Source: Hermatobates lingyangjiaoensis (taxonomy: Eukaryota; Arthropoda; Insecta; Hemiptera; Hermatobatidae). Taken from it: 64,000 bases of DNA. Shown piece after piece: positions 55,101 to 55,856 of this stretch. The DNA is taken from the NCBI GenBank assembly GCA_026182355.1, contig JAPFBL010000381.1, forward strand, positions 216,001 through 280,000, read 5' to 3'. The stretch's first letter is position 1; each line of letters starts with the position of its first letter. The notes under the pieces were generated by a model that was given only the letters and a program-made list of their open reading frames with translations, was not told where the DNA came from and searched no databases. The translations under genes and the position numbers were made by a program.

Positions 55101-55250
55101 TATTATAATACAAGTGTTTTGTTTTTGTTCTATAATATAAGAGGTTTTTTTTGTTGTTGTTTAGGTATGTCTGGACAGCAGCCGATGTTTAGCATAGGGA
55201 CAGGATCAGCTGTTAAAAAGAAGGATGGAAGGAGACCTGTTCGAAGATGA
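23444..55250 (+). CDS. POM121-like: FG nucleoporin, POM121/Nup153-type (whole coding span, 12 exons)
   Basis: Joining twelve exons, all with consistent phases and GT-AG borders, gives 1027 residues. Order: a short N-terminal segment (1-110) with LLRKVEPGTARSLRW; a DP...VLxxL segment (ETGDPIVSVLRKLTRKR, about 118-134); basic nuclear-import-like clusters KRQRLPR (about 155-161) and HHRKRSRKRKSRK (about 216-228); a Pro/Ser/Thr linker (about 300-402); an FG domain with about 32 FG dipeptides (403-1000); and a C-terminus MFSIGTGSAVKKKDGRRPVRR. FG domains form the permeability barrier of nuclear pores and bind transport receptors. POM121 anchors pores in the membrane; Nup153 sits on the basket. No transmembrane segment is visible in these exons and no zinc fingers are present, so Nup153 is less likely in the middle, though the last 80 residues resemble both. 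A missing 5' exon could carry a membrane segment, but an in-frame TAA just upstream of the ATG argues against it. Confidence 0.88.
23632..24619. other. Nucleoporin intron 1, plain part
   Basis: AT-rich, with an ATT microsatellite right after the donor and several poly(T) runs. No further feature. Confidence 0.5.
24620..24705. repeat. Family A fragment and poly(C) run
   Basis: A diverged family A arm (TTGGGTTTTTGACTCTGACG, then TTGAAGGATCTTAG) runs into about 16 C residues at 24673-24688. The long homopolymer is a likely sequencing weak spot. Confidence 0.6.
24800..25065 (+). mobile_element. Short PLE terminus hairpin followed by SINE body
   Basis: CAGTTATTATGTGGTATTTA, then CTCATTGTAGGGTAAAAAGC, is the family E terminus; it folds back within 70 bases (CATTTCATTAGCTTTTTACC). 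From about 24905 the SINE body follows (TTCGATCCTCACC, GTCGTCCCTCGGAGAAGAAC, TAAACTGTCGGTCCC), without the A-box part. Confidence 0.65.
25233..25275. repeat. Adjacent poly(G) and poly(C) runs
   Basis: A G-rich run followed by GGGGCAAATCCCCC and a C run: a GC hairpin candidate about 170 bases before exon 2. Confidence 0.8.
25447..25590 (+). CDS. POM121-like: Nucleoporin exon 2 (residues 63-111)
   Basis: Acceptor TTTTTTTTTTTGCAG|T; reads ILRSPTCRAGDFSLQSMSKS, then VREAIQVKSPRLEPRF and ITMKIESPSRP. Two overlapping donors exist, CCT|GTGTGA and CCTGT|GTGAGT. Only the second keeps frame with the next exon. The 3' end of the exon and this donor are copied five more times in the downstream tandem array. 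Confidence 0.82.
25569..26345 (+). repeat. 133-bp tandem repeat that includes the end of exon 2 and its 5' splice site
   Basis: The unit starts with the last exon bases, GAATCTCCCTCTAGGCCTGT, continues with the donor GTGAGTCTCTGATGCATTAA and ends near ATGATGCATGCATTGTAATT. GTGAGT occurs at 25591 (real), 25724, 25857, 25990, 26112 and 26245. Spacing is 133 bases except one unit shortened by 11. Confidence 0.92.
26346..26530. repeat. Related shorter repeat (ATCATATAGTATGCAATACC)
   Basis: Copies of the second half of the 133-bp unit alternate with AGAGAATCTATATTATACAT: a diverged extension of the array. Confidence 0.75.
26690..26868. mobile_element. Foldback module, family A
   Basis: The left arm from TTTCACATAAACACGTGAAA to AACAAGATTATTGGG lacks its own core. 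The right arm carries a full motif at 26783-26825 and ends ATCATTGATATATAAAG. Confidence 0.8.
26783..26825 (+). ncRNA. Hammerhead-like ribozyme motif, family A (intact)
   Basis: Same sequence as at 12126-12168: GACT stem I, CTGACGA, A, GACCG...CGGTT stem II, GAAA, AGATCT, T, AGTC. Confidence 0.65.
26869..27240. mobile_element. PLE N-terminal coding segment, inverted pair
   Basis: On minus, the frame reads SELKTKFRNLEKYKTKLNK, then VETDIKFLKACIEGLLPTFT and NIYLYI. The other arm repeats it in the opposite direction. The pattern of a basic coiled helix followed by C-x(3-6)-LLP-x-(F/Y)T matches the N-terminal region of Penelope-like polyproteins and ends at TATATA. Only a fragment. Confidence 0.6.
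27241..27530. mobile_element. Foldback module, family A, both motifs intact
   Basis: The minus-strand motif at 27282-27324 and the plus-strand motif at 27438-27480 are separated by a loop with its own hairpin (AACACTAGATGCAGAAAACA, then TGTTTCTGCATTTTGTGTTT). Outer tails contain ACCACAATAAGAAAATGGGA. Confidence 0.85.
27438..27480 (+). ncRNA. Hammerhead-like ribozyme motif, family A (intact)
   Basis: GACT/AGTC stem I, CTGACGA, extra A, stem II, GAAA and palindromic AGATCT are all present. The mirror copy lies at 27282-27324 on minus. Confidence 0.65.
27602..27683 (+). CDS. POM121-like: Nucleoporin exon 3 (residues 111-138)
   Basis: Acceptor TTTTTTTTACAG|A; reads SNSPPEETGDPIVSVLRKLT, then RKRINQP, and ends CCG|GTAATA in phase 0. 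The DP...VLxxL...KR pattern is like the segment that precedes the basic region in vertebrate POM121 (from memory). Confidence 0.82.
27867..28040. mobile_element. Family C fragment
   Basis: AAAGTTTATCAGAACTCGGT through AATTAAACTCTCATTGCCAA, then GAAACAGAAAAACTAAGTAT, matches the arms at 50995-52112. The core is deleted. Confidence 0.65.
28095..28400. mobile_element. Families G (tail) and S, either side of a TA run
   Basis: 28095-28200 is the post-motif tail of family G (GTAAGTGTGTTTCTTTCTCT), ending at TATATA. 28205-28400 is a different module on minus with a motif at 28286-28319: CTGATGA, C, GAGGCCATC, GAAATATA. Confidence 0.6.
28443..28690. mobile_element. Foldback module, family H (decayed core)
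   Basis: Arms start AGAAGGGGTTCTTGTGGATT and contain the core-equivalent CCTTGAAAATGCCAAACAAC, then TTTTGGCGAAACGTAGGC. GCC...GGC could still form stem I, but CTGANGA has become TTGAAAA. Further copies lie at 31966-32175 and 53028-53665. Confidence 0.75.
28801..29035. mobile_element. Foldback module, family A, near-perfect arms
   Basis: About 110-base arms are complementary with almost no mismatch and a loop of about 15 bases (CTGACCCTGTTGGGTTTTTC). The minus-strand motif is at 28841-28883, the plus-strand motif at 28926-28968. Arm identity suggests recent origin or gene conversion. Confidence 0.88.
28926..28968 (+). ncRNA. Hammerhead-like ribozyme motif, family A (intact)
   Basis: Identical to 12126-12168 in core, stem I, stem II and AGATCT. 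Confidence 0.65.
29214..29317 (+). CDS. POM121-like: Nucleoporin exon 4 (residues 139-173)
   Basis: Acceptor TGTTTTCTTCAG|A; reads TPDPCSSSAEESDSKRQRLP, then RHDLSASLLESQLT. The donor CTCC|GTCAGT keeps frame; a nearby GTAAAC would run into a stop in the next exon. The KRQRLPR cluster is a likely import signal. Confidence 0.8.
29450..29640 (-). mobile_element. tRNA-derived SINE, minus strand
   Basis: On minus: TTAGCTCATTGGTTAACTTC (A-box-like), GGTTCGATCCCC equivalent (B box, from GGGGATCGAACCC on plus), then the SINE body with TCGGTCCCGAGCC. It is the parent of the tandem repeat that follows. Confidence 0.7.
29641..30140 (-). repeat. 98-bp tandem amplification of the SINE head
   Basis: Five further copies of the A-box/B-box region (ATGGGGATCGAACCCAAGGA, CTACCAGCCCAGAAGTTAAC, CAATGAGCTAACCTGACTGG) are linked by CCGACCCCTACTAGGTCCCT, with a period of 98 bases (29641 and 29739). 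Confidence 0.9.
30300..30457 (+). mobile_element. PLE polyprotein fragment, linker before the endonuclease
   Basis: The frame reads LKMFYRGLTTASMAIRNNLQ, then KKSTLQRTNIVYEYQCNTGN, CESLQS. Lines such as LQ(K/R)TN(I/V)VYE(F/Y)xC are typical of the segment just before GIY-YIG in Penelope-like elements. The frame is interrupted by an insertion at 30458 and resumes at 31204. The copy is degenerate and only this part is present. Confidence 0.75.
30458..31203. mobile_element. Family E foldback inserted in a PLE endonuclease frame
   Basis: The arms are complementary (CATTGTAGGGTAAAAATCTA and TAGATTTTTACCCTACAATG). The insertion is flanked by a 15-base duplication, GAGTCCCTACAATCT at 30443-30457 and GAATCCCTACAATCT at 31204-31218 (14 of 15 match). 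Hammerhead-like motifs: minus 30518-30553 and plus 31074-31110 (the plus copy has lost two bases of stem II). The internal segment at about 30720-30960 has no homology I recognise. Confidence 0.82.
31204..31524 (+). mobile_element. PLE GIY-YIG endonuclease domain
   Basis: Reads YVGSTTTTLSRRLTMHL, then TSGRPKEHTLTAHG and an NTRILQQENDQTRLRTIEAL segment, then FIIEKQPVLNKQ, with a stop at 31522. YVG, the Arg of SRRL, the His before the HTLTAHG part and the Glu of IEALFI correspond to the catalytic positions of Penelope-type GIY-YIG nucleases, which nick target DNA for integration. The N-terminal part of the domain is separated by the family E insertion, so this copy cannot make an intact protein. 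Confidence 0.85.
31525..31960 (+). mobile_element. PLE pLTR-like region: 3' flank, hammerhead-like motif, then PLE N-terminal coding segment
   Basis: After the endonuclease stop come about 200 bases of 3' flank with an inverted repeat (CTTAACTAAACTATACATAA and its complement), the motif at 31729-31767, and then a frame reading FGQLIYLVPQKWRKCIREIK, a basic stretch, FNKTCINEGLLPKYTNYIY, ending at TA repeats. The order endonuclease, ribozyme-like motif, next N-terminus is what a tandem PLE junction should look like. Confidence 0.72.
31729..31767 (+). ncRNA. Hammerhead-like motif, family P (core altered)
   Basis: TTGATAA replaces CTGANGA, then T, stem GGTC-AGTGAG-GACC, GAAA, palindrome ACATGT, C. 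Changes at two core positions (C3 and G8 equivalents) make self-cleavage unlikely, but the architecture and palindrome are clear. Confidence 0.5.
31966..32175. mobile_element. Foldback module, family H variant
   Basis: GCTTCTCGACCACTGATTTA, then CAAGGGTTCTCCATTAC, is mirrored by the right arm. The core-equivalent TTGATAATGCCAAACAACCT, then TTGGCGAAACGTCGGC, has ACGT and a GCC/GGC stem I, with an altered catalytic core. Confidence 0.7.
32208..32395. mobile_element. Foldback module, family I, near-perfect arms
   Basis: About 85-base arms (TAATTTACCACAATGAAAAC to TCTTCGGAGAG and complement) flank a short loop AAAGTTCACTTCAGCAAGTG. The right end runs into (TA)n at 32395. Confidence 0.88.
32316..32351 (+). 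ncRNA. Hammerhead-like motif, family I
   Basis: The five-base stem I (GCTCT/AGAGC) is perfect. The core is CCGAAGA (U4 changed to C), then T, a short stem GT...AC, GAAA, and the palindrome AGGCCT followed by T. The mirror copy lies at 32256-32291 on minus. Confidence 0.55.
32396..32422. repeat. (TA)n microsatellite
   Basis: Separates families I and J. Confidence 0.95.
32424..32790 (-). mobile_element. PLE-type module, family J
   Basis: Starts CATTCTGGGGTAAAATGGAT; on minus it carries the motif at 32484-32524 and downstream sequence shared with 61915-62080 and 63700-63950 (CTCCACACAAATGAAGTTTT). The section at 32525-32790 (GACATACCCAAGGATGTGGT, TGGTCCAGTGAAAAC) is partly shared with 61950-61980. 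Confidence 0.75.
32484..32524 (-). ncRNA. Hammerhead-like ribozyme motif, family J (intact)
   Basis: On minus: TTC, CTGATGA, T, stem GAACAC-AAA-GTGTTC, GAAA, palindrome ACGCGT, T, GAAT. Stem II has six pairs, stem III ACGCGT can pair only between two molecules, and TTC/GAA gives stem I. Confidence 0.62.
32791..33343. other. Nucleoporin intron 4, plain part
   Basis: No gene. Contains CAAGGGGTCACGGGTCATCT near 33268-33287, which resembles other repeat remnants (26668, 60805). Confidence 0.4.
33344..33489 (+). CDS. POM121-like: Nucleoporin exon 5 (residues 173-222)
   Basis: Acceptor TTTTGTTTCAG|G; reads LNSKREMSDSAGNDITKRHC, then SGKTRSDEINSSLSSS and VAIIPPHHRKRS, with the donor TCAA|GTAAAG leaving one base. 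The Ser-rich and basic make-up fits the nuclear-pore-targeting region of POM121. Confidence 0.82.
33520..34077. other. Nucleoporin intron 5
   Basis: A small hairpin at about 33592-33645 (TTAAATTACACAAAACACGA, then TCATTGTTTTGTGTAATTTA) marks a foldback remnant. The rest has no recognised feature. Confidence 0.5.
34078..34124 (+). CDS. POM121-like: Nucleoporin exon 6 (residues 222-237)
   Basis: Small exon of 47 bases: acceptor TTCTACTTTTCAG|GA, reads KRKSRKMHDSLTSPD, donor GAC|GTGAGT. Together with the previous exon it forms a 13-residue stretch with nine basic residues. Confidence 0.8.
34188..34225 (-). mobile_element. Helitron-like 3' end
   Basis: On minus: ACCCGTCAAAGATGGGGCAA, then ACAATTGCTAGT, resembling the terminus CCGTCAAAGACGG...CTAGT at 59854-59881. 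The hairpin is imperfect. Confidence 0.4.
34360..34680. mobile_element. PLE-terminus hairpin followed by pogo-like MITE fragment
   Basis: 34360-34485 is a hairpin with AGTTATTGTGTAGTATTTCC and GAGTAAATACCACACTATAA, like the family E/J termini. 34545-34680 has TTCAATGGGGGAAAATTACT and TACGGAACGAATTAAACTCG, then GTATCACTGTA, as in pogo/Tigger-like MITEs. Confidence 0.5.
34690..34875 (+). mobile_element. PLE-type module, family D
   Basis: Contains the family D motif at 34743-34777 and the longer tail TAATTTCTCTATGTTTGTTT, AACTATATTTGTCCGTTTCG, AAGTGTAGATATATATA, ending at the TA run. Confidence 0.75.
34743..34777 (+). ncRNA. Hammerhead-like ribozyme motif, family D
   Basis: CTGAAGA at 34748-34754, C, stem GGTTTAAACC, GAAA, AATT, A, with TCTCTT/GAGA as stem I. 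Confidence 0.58.
34876..35150 (+). mobile_element. PLE-type module, family K
   Basis: Holds the motif at 35030-35067 and the tail AAGGTATATTAACCCTGACC, then CAACAATACAATACC, ending at (TA)n. Confidence 0.65.
35030..35067 (+). ncRNA. Hammerhead-like ribozyme motif, family K
   Basis: GCC, CTGAGGA, T, stem GTCTT...AAGAC, GAAA, ACGT, T, GGC. Stem I GCC/GGC and stem II are intact. Confidence 0.6.
35151..35179. repeat. (TA)n microsatellite
   Basis: Separates families K and B. Confidence 0.95.
35181..35462. mobile_element. Foldback module, family B
   Basis: The arms carry TTCAAAACGAAGGAAACACA and its complement; the centre is the hairpin GCGAAGAGTCCCGCAGGAAG. The plus arm has an intact motif. The minus arm has a broken core (TCATCACGAGG) and GAAG for GAAA. 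The right tail ends GGACCGTTTCTTTTAATTG before (TA)n. Confidence 0.85.
35340..35377 (+). ncRNA. Hammerhead-like ribozyme motif, family B (intact)
   Basis: CACCTC, CTGATGA, C, stem GAC-GATG-GTC, GAAA, ATAT, C, GATGTG. Stem I pairs at five of six positions. Confidence 0.62.
35466..35509. repeat. (TA)n microsatellite
   Basis: TA run, with one AAAT interruption, between families B and L. Confidence 0.9.
35511..35645. mobile_element. Foldback module, family L (no core)
   Basis: Short arms ACGAGTTCAAAATTCAAGAA and complement around GGAATCAACTCTGTTTCC, then TGTGTCCAGTTTGGATCG. The catalytic core is missing, probably deleted at the loop. Confidence 0.7.
35667..35825 (+). mobile_element. PLE-type module, family M
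   Basis: Starts after a TA run with TGGACATCGGCCAGTGGACG, holds the motif at 35740-35775 and the tail TCTAGTTGTAACTTTAATTA, then (TA)n. Confidence 0.7.
35740..35775 (+). ncRNA. Hammerhead-like ribozyme motif, family M
   Basis: TCTC, CTGAAGA, C, stem GGC-AAGAC-GCC, GAAA, TTAT, C, GAGA. Stem I TCTC/GAGA is perfect; stem III ATTAT is nearly self-complementary. Confidence 0.6.
35853..36105. mobile_element. Foldback module, family C
   Basis: Arms from TGTGTTCTCTAATCGGGGTT to TTCATAGGCCTACAT, complementary to the right arm ending CCGATTAGAGAACACACCTA, with TA runs on each side. The core reads CTATGAAAA. Confidence 0.88.
36108..36153. repeat. (TA)n microsatellite
   Basis: TA run between families C and N. 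Confidence 0.95.
36154..36310 (-). mobile_element. PLE-type module, family N
   Basis: On minus: CGCGCTCCGTTCTTCGACGT, GGGGAGATCTCTCTCACTTC, then the motif at 36211-36245. The plus-strand copy is at 48425-48577. Confidence 0.75.
36316..36420 (-). mobile_element. Family A half module
   Basis: A single arm, ATGATCAAACCACAATAAGA through the motif at 36349-36391 on minus. The other arm is missing. Confidence 0.75.
36446..36605 (+). mobile_element. PLE-type module, family G
   Basis: GGGTTTTCTTGCCGTTGTGT to the motif at 36498-36528, then TGTCTCTTTCTCTGTGTGTT, TTCGAATTTTGAGTGATA and (TA)n. Confidence 0.72.
36498..36528 (+). ncRNA. Hammerhead-like ribozyme motif, family G
   Basis: CTC, CTGAAGA, T, stem GGATCATCC (GGAT-C-ATCC), GAAA, AATT, T, GAG. 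Stem I CTC/GAG. Confidence 0.58.
36606..36661. repeat. (TA)n(TG)n compound microsatellite
   Basis: TATATA run continuing into about 18 TG repeats. Confidence 0.95.
36662..37320. mobile_element. PLE N-terminal coding segments, two inverted pairs
   Basis: 36662-36885 folds on itself; its plus frame reads VQRSFNKTCIKEGLLPKFTN, then IYI. 36886-37320 is a second, longer inverted repeat; both strands read PESHRKVIRKLESVNKKLVN, then AEAAAYFN, and the minus arm continues NICLREDLLPLYTNIYI. The two arms of this second pair are almost identical. Coding runs into TATATA each time. These match the N-terminal helix region of Penelope-like proteins in pattern. Confidence 0.65.
37489..37600 (+). CDS. POM121-like: Nucleoporin exon 7 (residues 238-275)
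   Basis: Acceptor CTTTTTTTACAG|A; reads ISDKSMEEVKQRKIDTRDEE, then CQTLLEEQPRPVIKIKR; donor AGAG|GTAGCT. An alternative acceptor six bases downstream (TTTCAG) would shorten it by two codons. Confidence 0.8.
37730..37870 (+). mobile_element. SINE body fragment
   Basis: GTGAATAAATCTGTGTACGT, CGTTCCTCAAAGAGGACGTT, then CACTCGTTAAAGATCCCCTA: the body of the SINE at 11345, without its tRNA-like head. Confidence 0.65.
37913..38343. mobile_element. hAT-type MITE
   Basis: The left end TAGGGCGGGCGTGGGGAACC matches the complement of the right end GGTTCCCCACCCCTG. Internal GCGGCCTTAAGGCCGCATGT and ACTATTCATTAATCATTACT are short inverted motifs. An 8-bp duplication could not be made out. A related right end lies at 43037-43110. 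Confidence 0.7.
38400..38530 (-). mobile_element. Family O module
   Basis: CTACCGTCTCACCTCGTACA, TTACTGCCGTAGCTGTCG, then the motif on minus at 38443-38482. The same leading sequence recurs at 56690-56860. Confidence 0.65.
38443..38482 (-). ncRNA. Hammerhead-like motif, family O
   Basis: On minus: TTGAAGA (C3 changed to T), T, stem GGGTGACACCC, GAAA, palindrome ACCGGT, C. Stem I is weak. Confidence 0.5.
38590..38835. repeat. Two-copy tandem duplication
   Basis: AAGTTTCAAACATACA(A/C)A, TTCCAAAAAATCGGAGATTC, GATTAAAATTTTCCGATTCC occurs twice, and the end TGGTCCCATCACTA resembles a hAT terminus (CAGTGATGGGA near 34487). Confidence 0.65.
39039..39205 (+). CDS. POM121-like: Nucleoporin exon 8 (residues 275-330)
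   Basis: Acceptor GTGCTCTGTTGCAG|A; reads VISERVVSRSMVSGLLKSTM, then AKFILCGDSWVTSPPKPQ and SSEARLPELAPPPFGPP; donor CCT|GTAAGT. The Pro-rich end leads into the FG-type linker. Base composition is clearly richer in G/C than the introns around it. Confidence 0.85.
39310..42330. repeat. 116-bp tandem array between exons 8 and 9
   Basis: Unit CTTTATGAAATGTAATATGC, TGCTCACTGAATCC, TTTAATTTGTTATATACTCG, AGTGCCTCAGTAACTATTCA, TGAAAGGTTGGCACAACTAG. TCGAGTGCC at 39381, 39497 and 39613 sets the period. The first ten or so copies are nearly identical; from about 40520 units diverge, shorten and gain (TA)n. The last copies reach to within 150 bases of the exon 9 acceptor. Confidence 0.93.
42496..42711 (+). 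CDS. POM121-like: Nucleoporin exon 9 (residues 331-402)
   Basis: Acceptor GTTTCTCTTACAG|G; reads VSTESAEVSKPSFTLPTF, then a Thr/Ser/Pro-rich low-complexity linker, with donor TTTG|GTAAAT. Exactly 72 codons in phase 0. Disordered linker of an FG nucleoporin. Confidence 0.85.
42712..43036. other. Nucleoporin intron 9, plain part
   Basis: AT-rich; nothing recognised. Confidence 0.5.
43037..43110 (-). mobile_element. hAT MITE end
   Basis: AAGGTGGGGGGAGCCTTTCT, TGGAGTAAAGGCCATTTTAG, CACCGTCTACTTC is the complement of the right end of the element at 37913-38343. Confidence 0.65.
43230..43475. mobile_element. Family A tail and family B half module
   Basis: 43230-43310 is the family A tail (CATTTCTTATTGTGGTTTGA). 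After a TA stretch, 43345-43475 is a single family B arm with an intact minus-strand motif at 43398-43435. Confidence 0.75.
43398..43435 (-). ncRNA. Hammerhead-like ribozyme motif, family B (intact)
   Basis: Minus-strand copy of the motif at 35340-35377, with CTGATGA, C, GAC-GATG-GTC, GAAA, ATAT, C. Confidence 0.6.
43528..43775. mobile_element. (TA)n and family A foldback
   Basis: A TA run (43528-43568) followed by arm AAGATTTCACATAAACACGT with a minus-strand motif at 43636-43678. The right arm (GTTACGGTTGAAAGATCTTA) has a duplicated GTTACG stretch and lost its CTGACGA. Confidence 0.82.
43945..44470 (-). mobile_element. 3' tail of a non-LTR retrotransposon
   Basis: On minus the frame reads MDIINDGFCRFCKEEEETPL, then HLLADCQTTLLQ, with a full C-x2-C-x8-H-x4-C zinc knuckle, the last domain of many R1/I/Jockey-type LINE proteins. 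It shares about 500 bases with 9441-9960 in the opposite orientation. The frame breaks soon after. Confidence 0.75.
44730..45085. repeat. Three-copy tandem repeat
   Basis: GTGCCTTTCTTAGTTCA, GGTATGTTAAGCCCC, CACGACAAGGTGAAGGCACT, TCGGGGGGGTCCGTGCTGTT, AAAATACTCCGGAGGCC is repeated at about 44734, 44849 and 44983. It is GC-rich compared with its surroundings. Confidence 0.8.
45311..46049. mobile_element. hAT-type non-autonomous transposon
   Basis: The left end CAGTGATTCTCAACGTGGTC and the right end CAAAGGTTGAGAACCCCTG are inverted. The flanks GTCTAGGG (45303-45310) and GTCTAGTG (46050-46057) are a probable 8-bp duplication (6 of 8). The first 120 bases are tandemly duplicated inside (second copy from about 45434). 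There is no transposase frame. It ends about 60 bases before the acceptor of the FG exon. Confidence 0.8.
46113..47871 (+). CDS. POM121-like: Nucleoporin exon 10: FG-repeat domain (residues 403-989)
   Basis: Acceptor TTTTTCCGTGTTTCAG|G; an uninterrupted 586-codon frame starting ATTKSESGPTFKFGLV, with donor CCAG|GTAACT. About 32 FG dipeptides occur, mainly as (I/V)FGAT, NPVFGST, VFGAPT, SFGQG and QFGSN, separated by Thr/Ala spacers coded by CAACAACAACA-type repeats. The charge is very low, as expected of a GLFG/xxFG barrier-forming domain. The end, GGNFFQFGSNSSTAASSGG, resembles the C-terminal region of Nup153. The slippage-prone spacers probably vary in length between individuals. A 434-codon antisense frame is a shadow. 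Confidence 0.93.
48062..48425. mobile_element. PLE N-terminal coding segments, inverted pair
   Basis: The plus frame at about 48247-48415 reads IGELIYMVPQRWKGSIRNLE, then KVCRKHTKLNVGKIFNEV; the minus frame at 48122-48235 reads the continuing CLKEGLL-type end. A 45-base duplication (AAATCGGTGAGTTAATTTAT) lies at 48240-48335. TA runs bound both sides. Confidence 0.65.
48425..48597 (+). mobile_element. PLE-type module, family N
   Basis: CGCGCTCCGTTCTTCGACGT to the motif at 48484-48520 and the tail CTTTTCTGTGTCGTGCTTTG, ending at TA. Confidence 0.78.
48484..48520 (+). ncRNA. Hammerhead-like ribozyme motif, family N (intact)
   Basis: CTC, CTGATGA, C, stem GAAC-AACA-GTTC, GAAA, ATAT, T, GAAT. 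Mirror sequence of 36211-36245. Confidence 0.62.
48598..48862. mobile_element. Foldback module, family F
   Basis: Arms AACACATGAAAGAGAAAAAA and complement, with minus-strand motif 48672-48711 and plus-strand motif 48775-48811 (CCGATGA, C, GACGACTGTC, GAAATATC). The centre is GAAGCTAACTGATTCAGTTA. The U4 position is C in both arms. Confidence 0.82.
48890..49515 (-). mobile_element. PLE fragment: GIY-YIG endonuclease end plus family C pLTR
   Basis: On minus, 49487-49290 reads ALAGHAINEGHTFDFEDTTI, then IEKEKDEQRRKTLEMLYIKK and a DLSSINHRSDITNLS end, with a stop. The H...E...LEMLYI pattern is the C-terminal half of a Penelope-type GIY-YIG nuclease. It is followed by about 300 bases of 3' flank and the family C motif (ACCGAAACGTTGGC near 48950-48985). 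This shows that family C is also PLE-derived. The N-terminal half is missing. Confidence 0.8.
49520..49725 (+). mobile_element. PLE N-terminal coding segment, decayed
   Basis: Reads, with stops and shifts, ETFGQLLFHIPENIKTLIRK, then EICMCENLL and NYTNIYI, ending at TATACATATATA. Same pattern as at 31770-31940. Confidence 0.6.
49726..50045. other. Nucleoporin intron 10, plain part
   Basis: No feature recognised. Confidence 0.5.
50046..50078 (+). CDS. POM121-like: Nucleoporin exon 11 (residues 989-1000)
   Basis: Micro-exon of 33 bases between AATTCACAG and GTAAGT, reading FELQPAIPNF with shared G codons at both ends. Phase fits both neighbours, and skipping it would also keep frame. Confidence 0.78.
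50079..50990. other. Nucleoporin intron 11, plain part
   Basis: An ATT microsatellite lies at about 50294-50312. TACAGTAGTACCTCTTCATA, then CGAAAACCTCTTG, at 50683-50716 is a pogo-like terminus fragment. No gene. Confidence 0.5.
50995..51745. mobile_element. Long foldback, family C variant
   Basis: Arms of about 350 bases (AAACTGAAATTTATCGGGAC to ACTCAAT-type centre) run in opposite directions, with small differences. GCCTA, then GAAACGTTGGC-type segments lie in both arms. The loop is near 51400-51440. Confidence 0.85.
51783..52147. mobile_element. Family C variant foldback between two (TA)n runs
   Basis: TA runs at 51783-51811 and 52118-52147 enclose arms AGTTTATCAGGACTCGGTCA and complement. 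The middle is shortened relative to 50995-51745. Confidence 0.85.
52148..52340. mobile_element. Foldback module, family A, core damaged
   Basis: The left arm has CAACCGTAACAAGCGGTCTT, TCGTCAGAGTC, but AAGATCT is reduced to AATATT. The right arm lacks CTGACGA. Confidence 0.78.
52341..52860. other. Intron 11 sequence; pogo-like fragment
   Basis: 52430-52490 (GCGACTCATATTAAC, TTTTTCGGAACGAATTAATT, TCGTTTGAAGAGGTATGACT) is a pogo-like MITE end. Nothing else recognised. Confidence 0.45.
52896..52931 (-). ncRNA. Hammerhead-like ribozyme motif, family Q
   Basis: On minus: TAC, CTGAGGA, T, stem GATCTAAGAGGTC, GAAA, palindrome AGCT, T, GTG. Stem I has two to three pairs. Flanking sequence is a single arm. 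Confidence 0.55.
53028..53665. mobile_element. Foldback module, family H, with internal repeats
   Basis: Arms GATATAGCTTCTCGACCACT, GGGGTTCTTGAGAATTTTAG and complement at 53640-53665. The loop holds a tandem copy of TAATAAGTAATTAGGTTTAA (about 53320-53440). The core-equivalent is TTGAAAATG...AACTTTTG, then ATGAAACGTTGGC in the right arm: decayed. Confidence 0.8.
53740..53845 (-). mobile_element. Dispersed repeat end shared with 20095-20172
   Basis: ACTTTACTGTAAGTAAAGGT, ATAGTGATCGTGAAAAAGT, TGGACGGAATTACAT. The class is unknown. Confidence 0.5.
54096..54736. mobile_element. hAT-type non-autonomous transposon with perfect target-site duplication
   Basis: The left end TAGGGTTTGTCGGTTTTTAA and the right end TTTTTGTGTAAACCCTA are inverted. 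ACTGCTAG is present on both sides (54088-54095 and 54737-54744). Internal repeats of AAAACCGGTTTT type. No transposase frame. Confidence 0.85.
54745..55164. other. End of intron 11; decayed PLE N-terminal segment
   Basis: 54925-55070 reads, with stops, IRKTRVIIEKGC, ALLFINVCFQF-type sequence reminiscent of the FN..C...LLP segment, so a decayed PLE piece is possible. Otherwise plain. Confidence 0.4.
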
Positions 55251-55254
55251 CCCG
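55165..55254 (+). CDS. POM121-like: Nucleoporin exon 12 with stop codon (residues 1000-1027)
   Basis: Acceptor TTGTTGTTGTTTAG|G; reads MSGQQPMFSIGTGSAVKKKD, then GRRPVRR, with TGA at 55248-55250. A basic C-terminal tail closes both POM121 and Nup153 proteins. Only four bases after the stop comes a perfect donor, CCCG|GTATGT, so the 3'UTR is probably spliced to 61547. Confidence 0.85.
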
Positions 55255-55311
55255 GTATGTTTTATTCAAAACAGCCTAAAAGATTTAATTCTAATGCAGT
55301 GCAATCAGTTA

Positions 55312-55856
55312 TTATGTGGTATTTACTCATTGTAGGGTAAAAATCTAATGAAATGGTCTCCACATATAAAAATTTTAATGATATAAACAACGCGTTTCGA
55401 ACACGTAGTGTTCTTCCTCAGGCATTAACTAAAAAATACAATGACACCAGAGAGTTATCTATAGTACAAAGTAAATAAGTACAAAAATTAATATAAAATA
55501 AAATAAGGCAGAGAGTACGAACCTAAGGATGAGTGCCTCTGAATAAGACTGACTGGTAATGGAATTACCATTCCATTATGGTATACCATGTATGGTATAC
55601 CCCCACCCATGTCCATTCCATTACCAGTCAGTCTTATTCAGAGGCACTCATCCTTAGGTTCGTACTCTCTGCCTTATTTTATTTTATATTAATTTTTGTA
55701 CTTATTTACTTTGTACTATAGATAACTCTCTGGTGTCATTGTATTTTTTAGTTAATGCCTGAGGAAGAACACTACGTGTTCGAAACGCGTTGTTTATATC
55801 ATTAAAATGTTTATATGTGGAGACCATTTCATTAGATTTTTACCCTACAATGACTA
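55312..55856. mobile_element. Foldback module, family E, near-perfect long arms
   Basis: The arms run from GTAGGGTAAAAATCTAATGA to GACTGGTAATGGAAT and their complement, about 250 bases each. The centre is ATTATGGTATACCATGTATG. The left flank has CAATCAGTTATTATGTGGTA. The minus-strand motif is at 55388-55423, the plus-strand motif at 55757-55794. It lies in the 3'UTR intron of the nucleoporin. Confidence 0.88.
55757..55794 (+). ncRNA. Hammerhead-like ribozyme motif, family E (intact)
   Basis: GC, CTGAGGA, A, stem GAACAC-TAC-GTGTTC, GAAA, palindrome ACGCGT, T, GT. The six-pair stem II is perfect. Confidence 0.62.

Noticed and set aside
23444..55250. Assignment of the FG gene as plain Nup153
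   Set aside because: No zinc-finger exons and no Nup153-type N-terminus. The basic segments and DP...VLxxL fit POM121 better, though the C-terminus does not decide.
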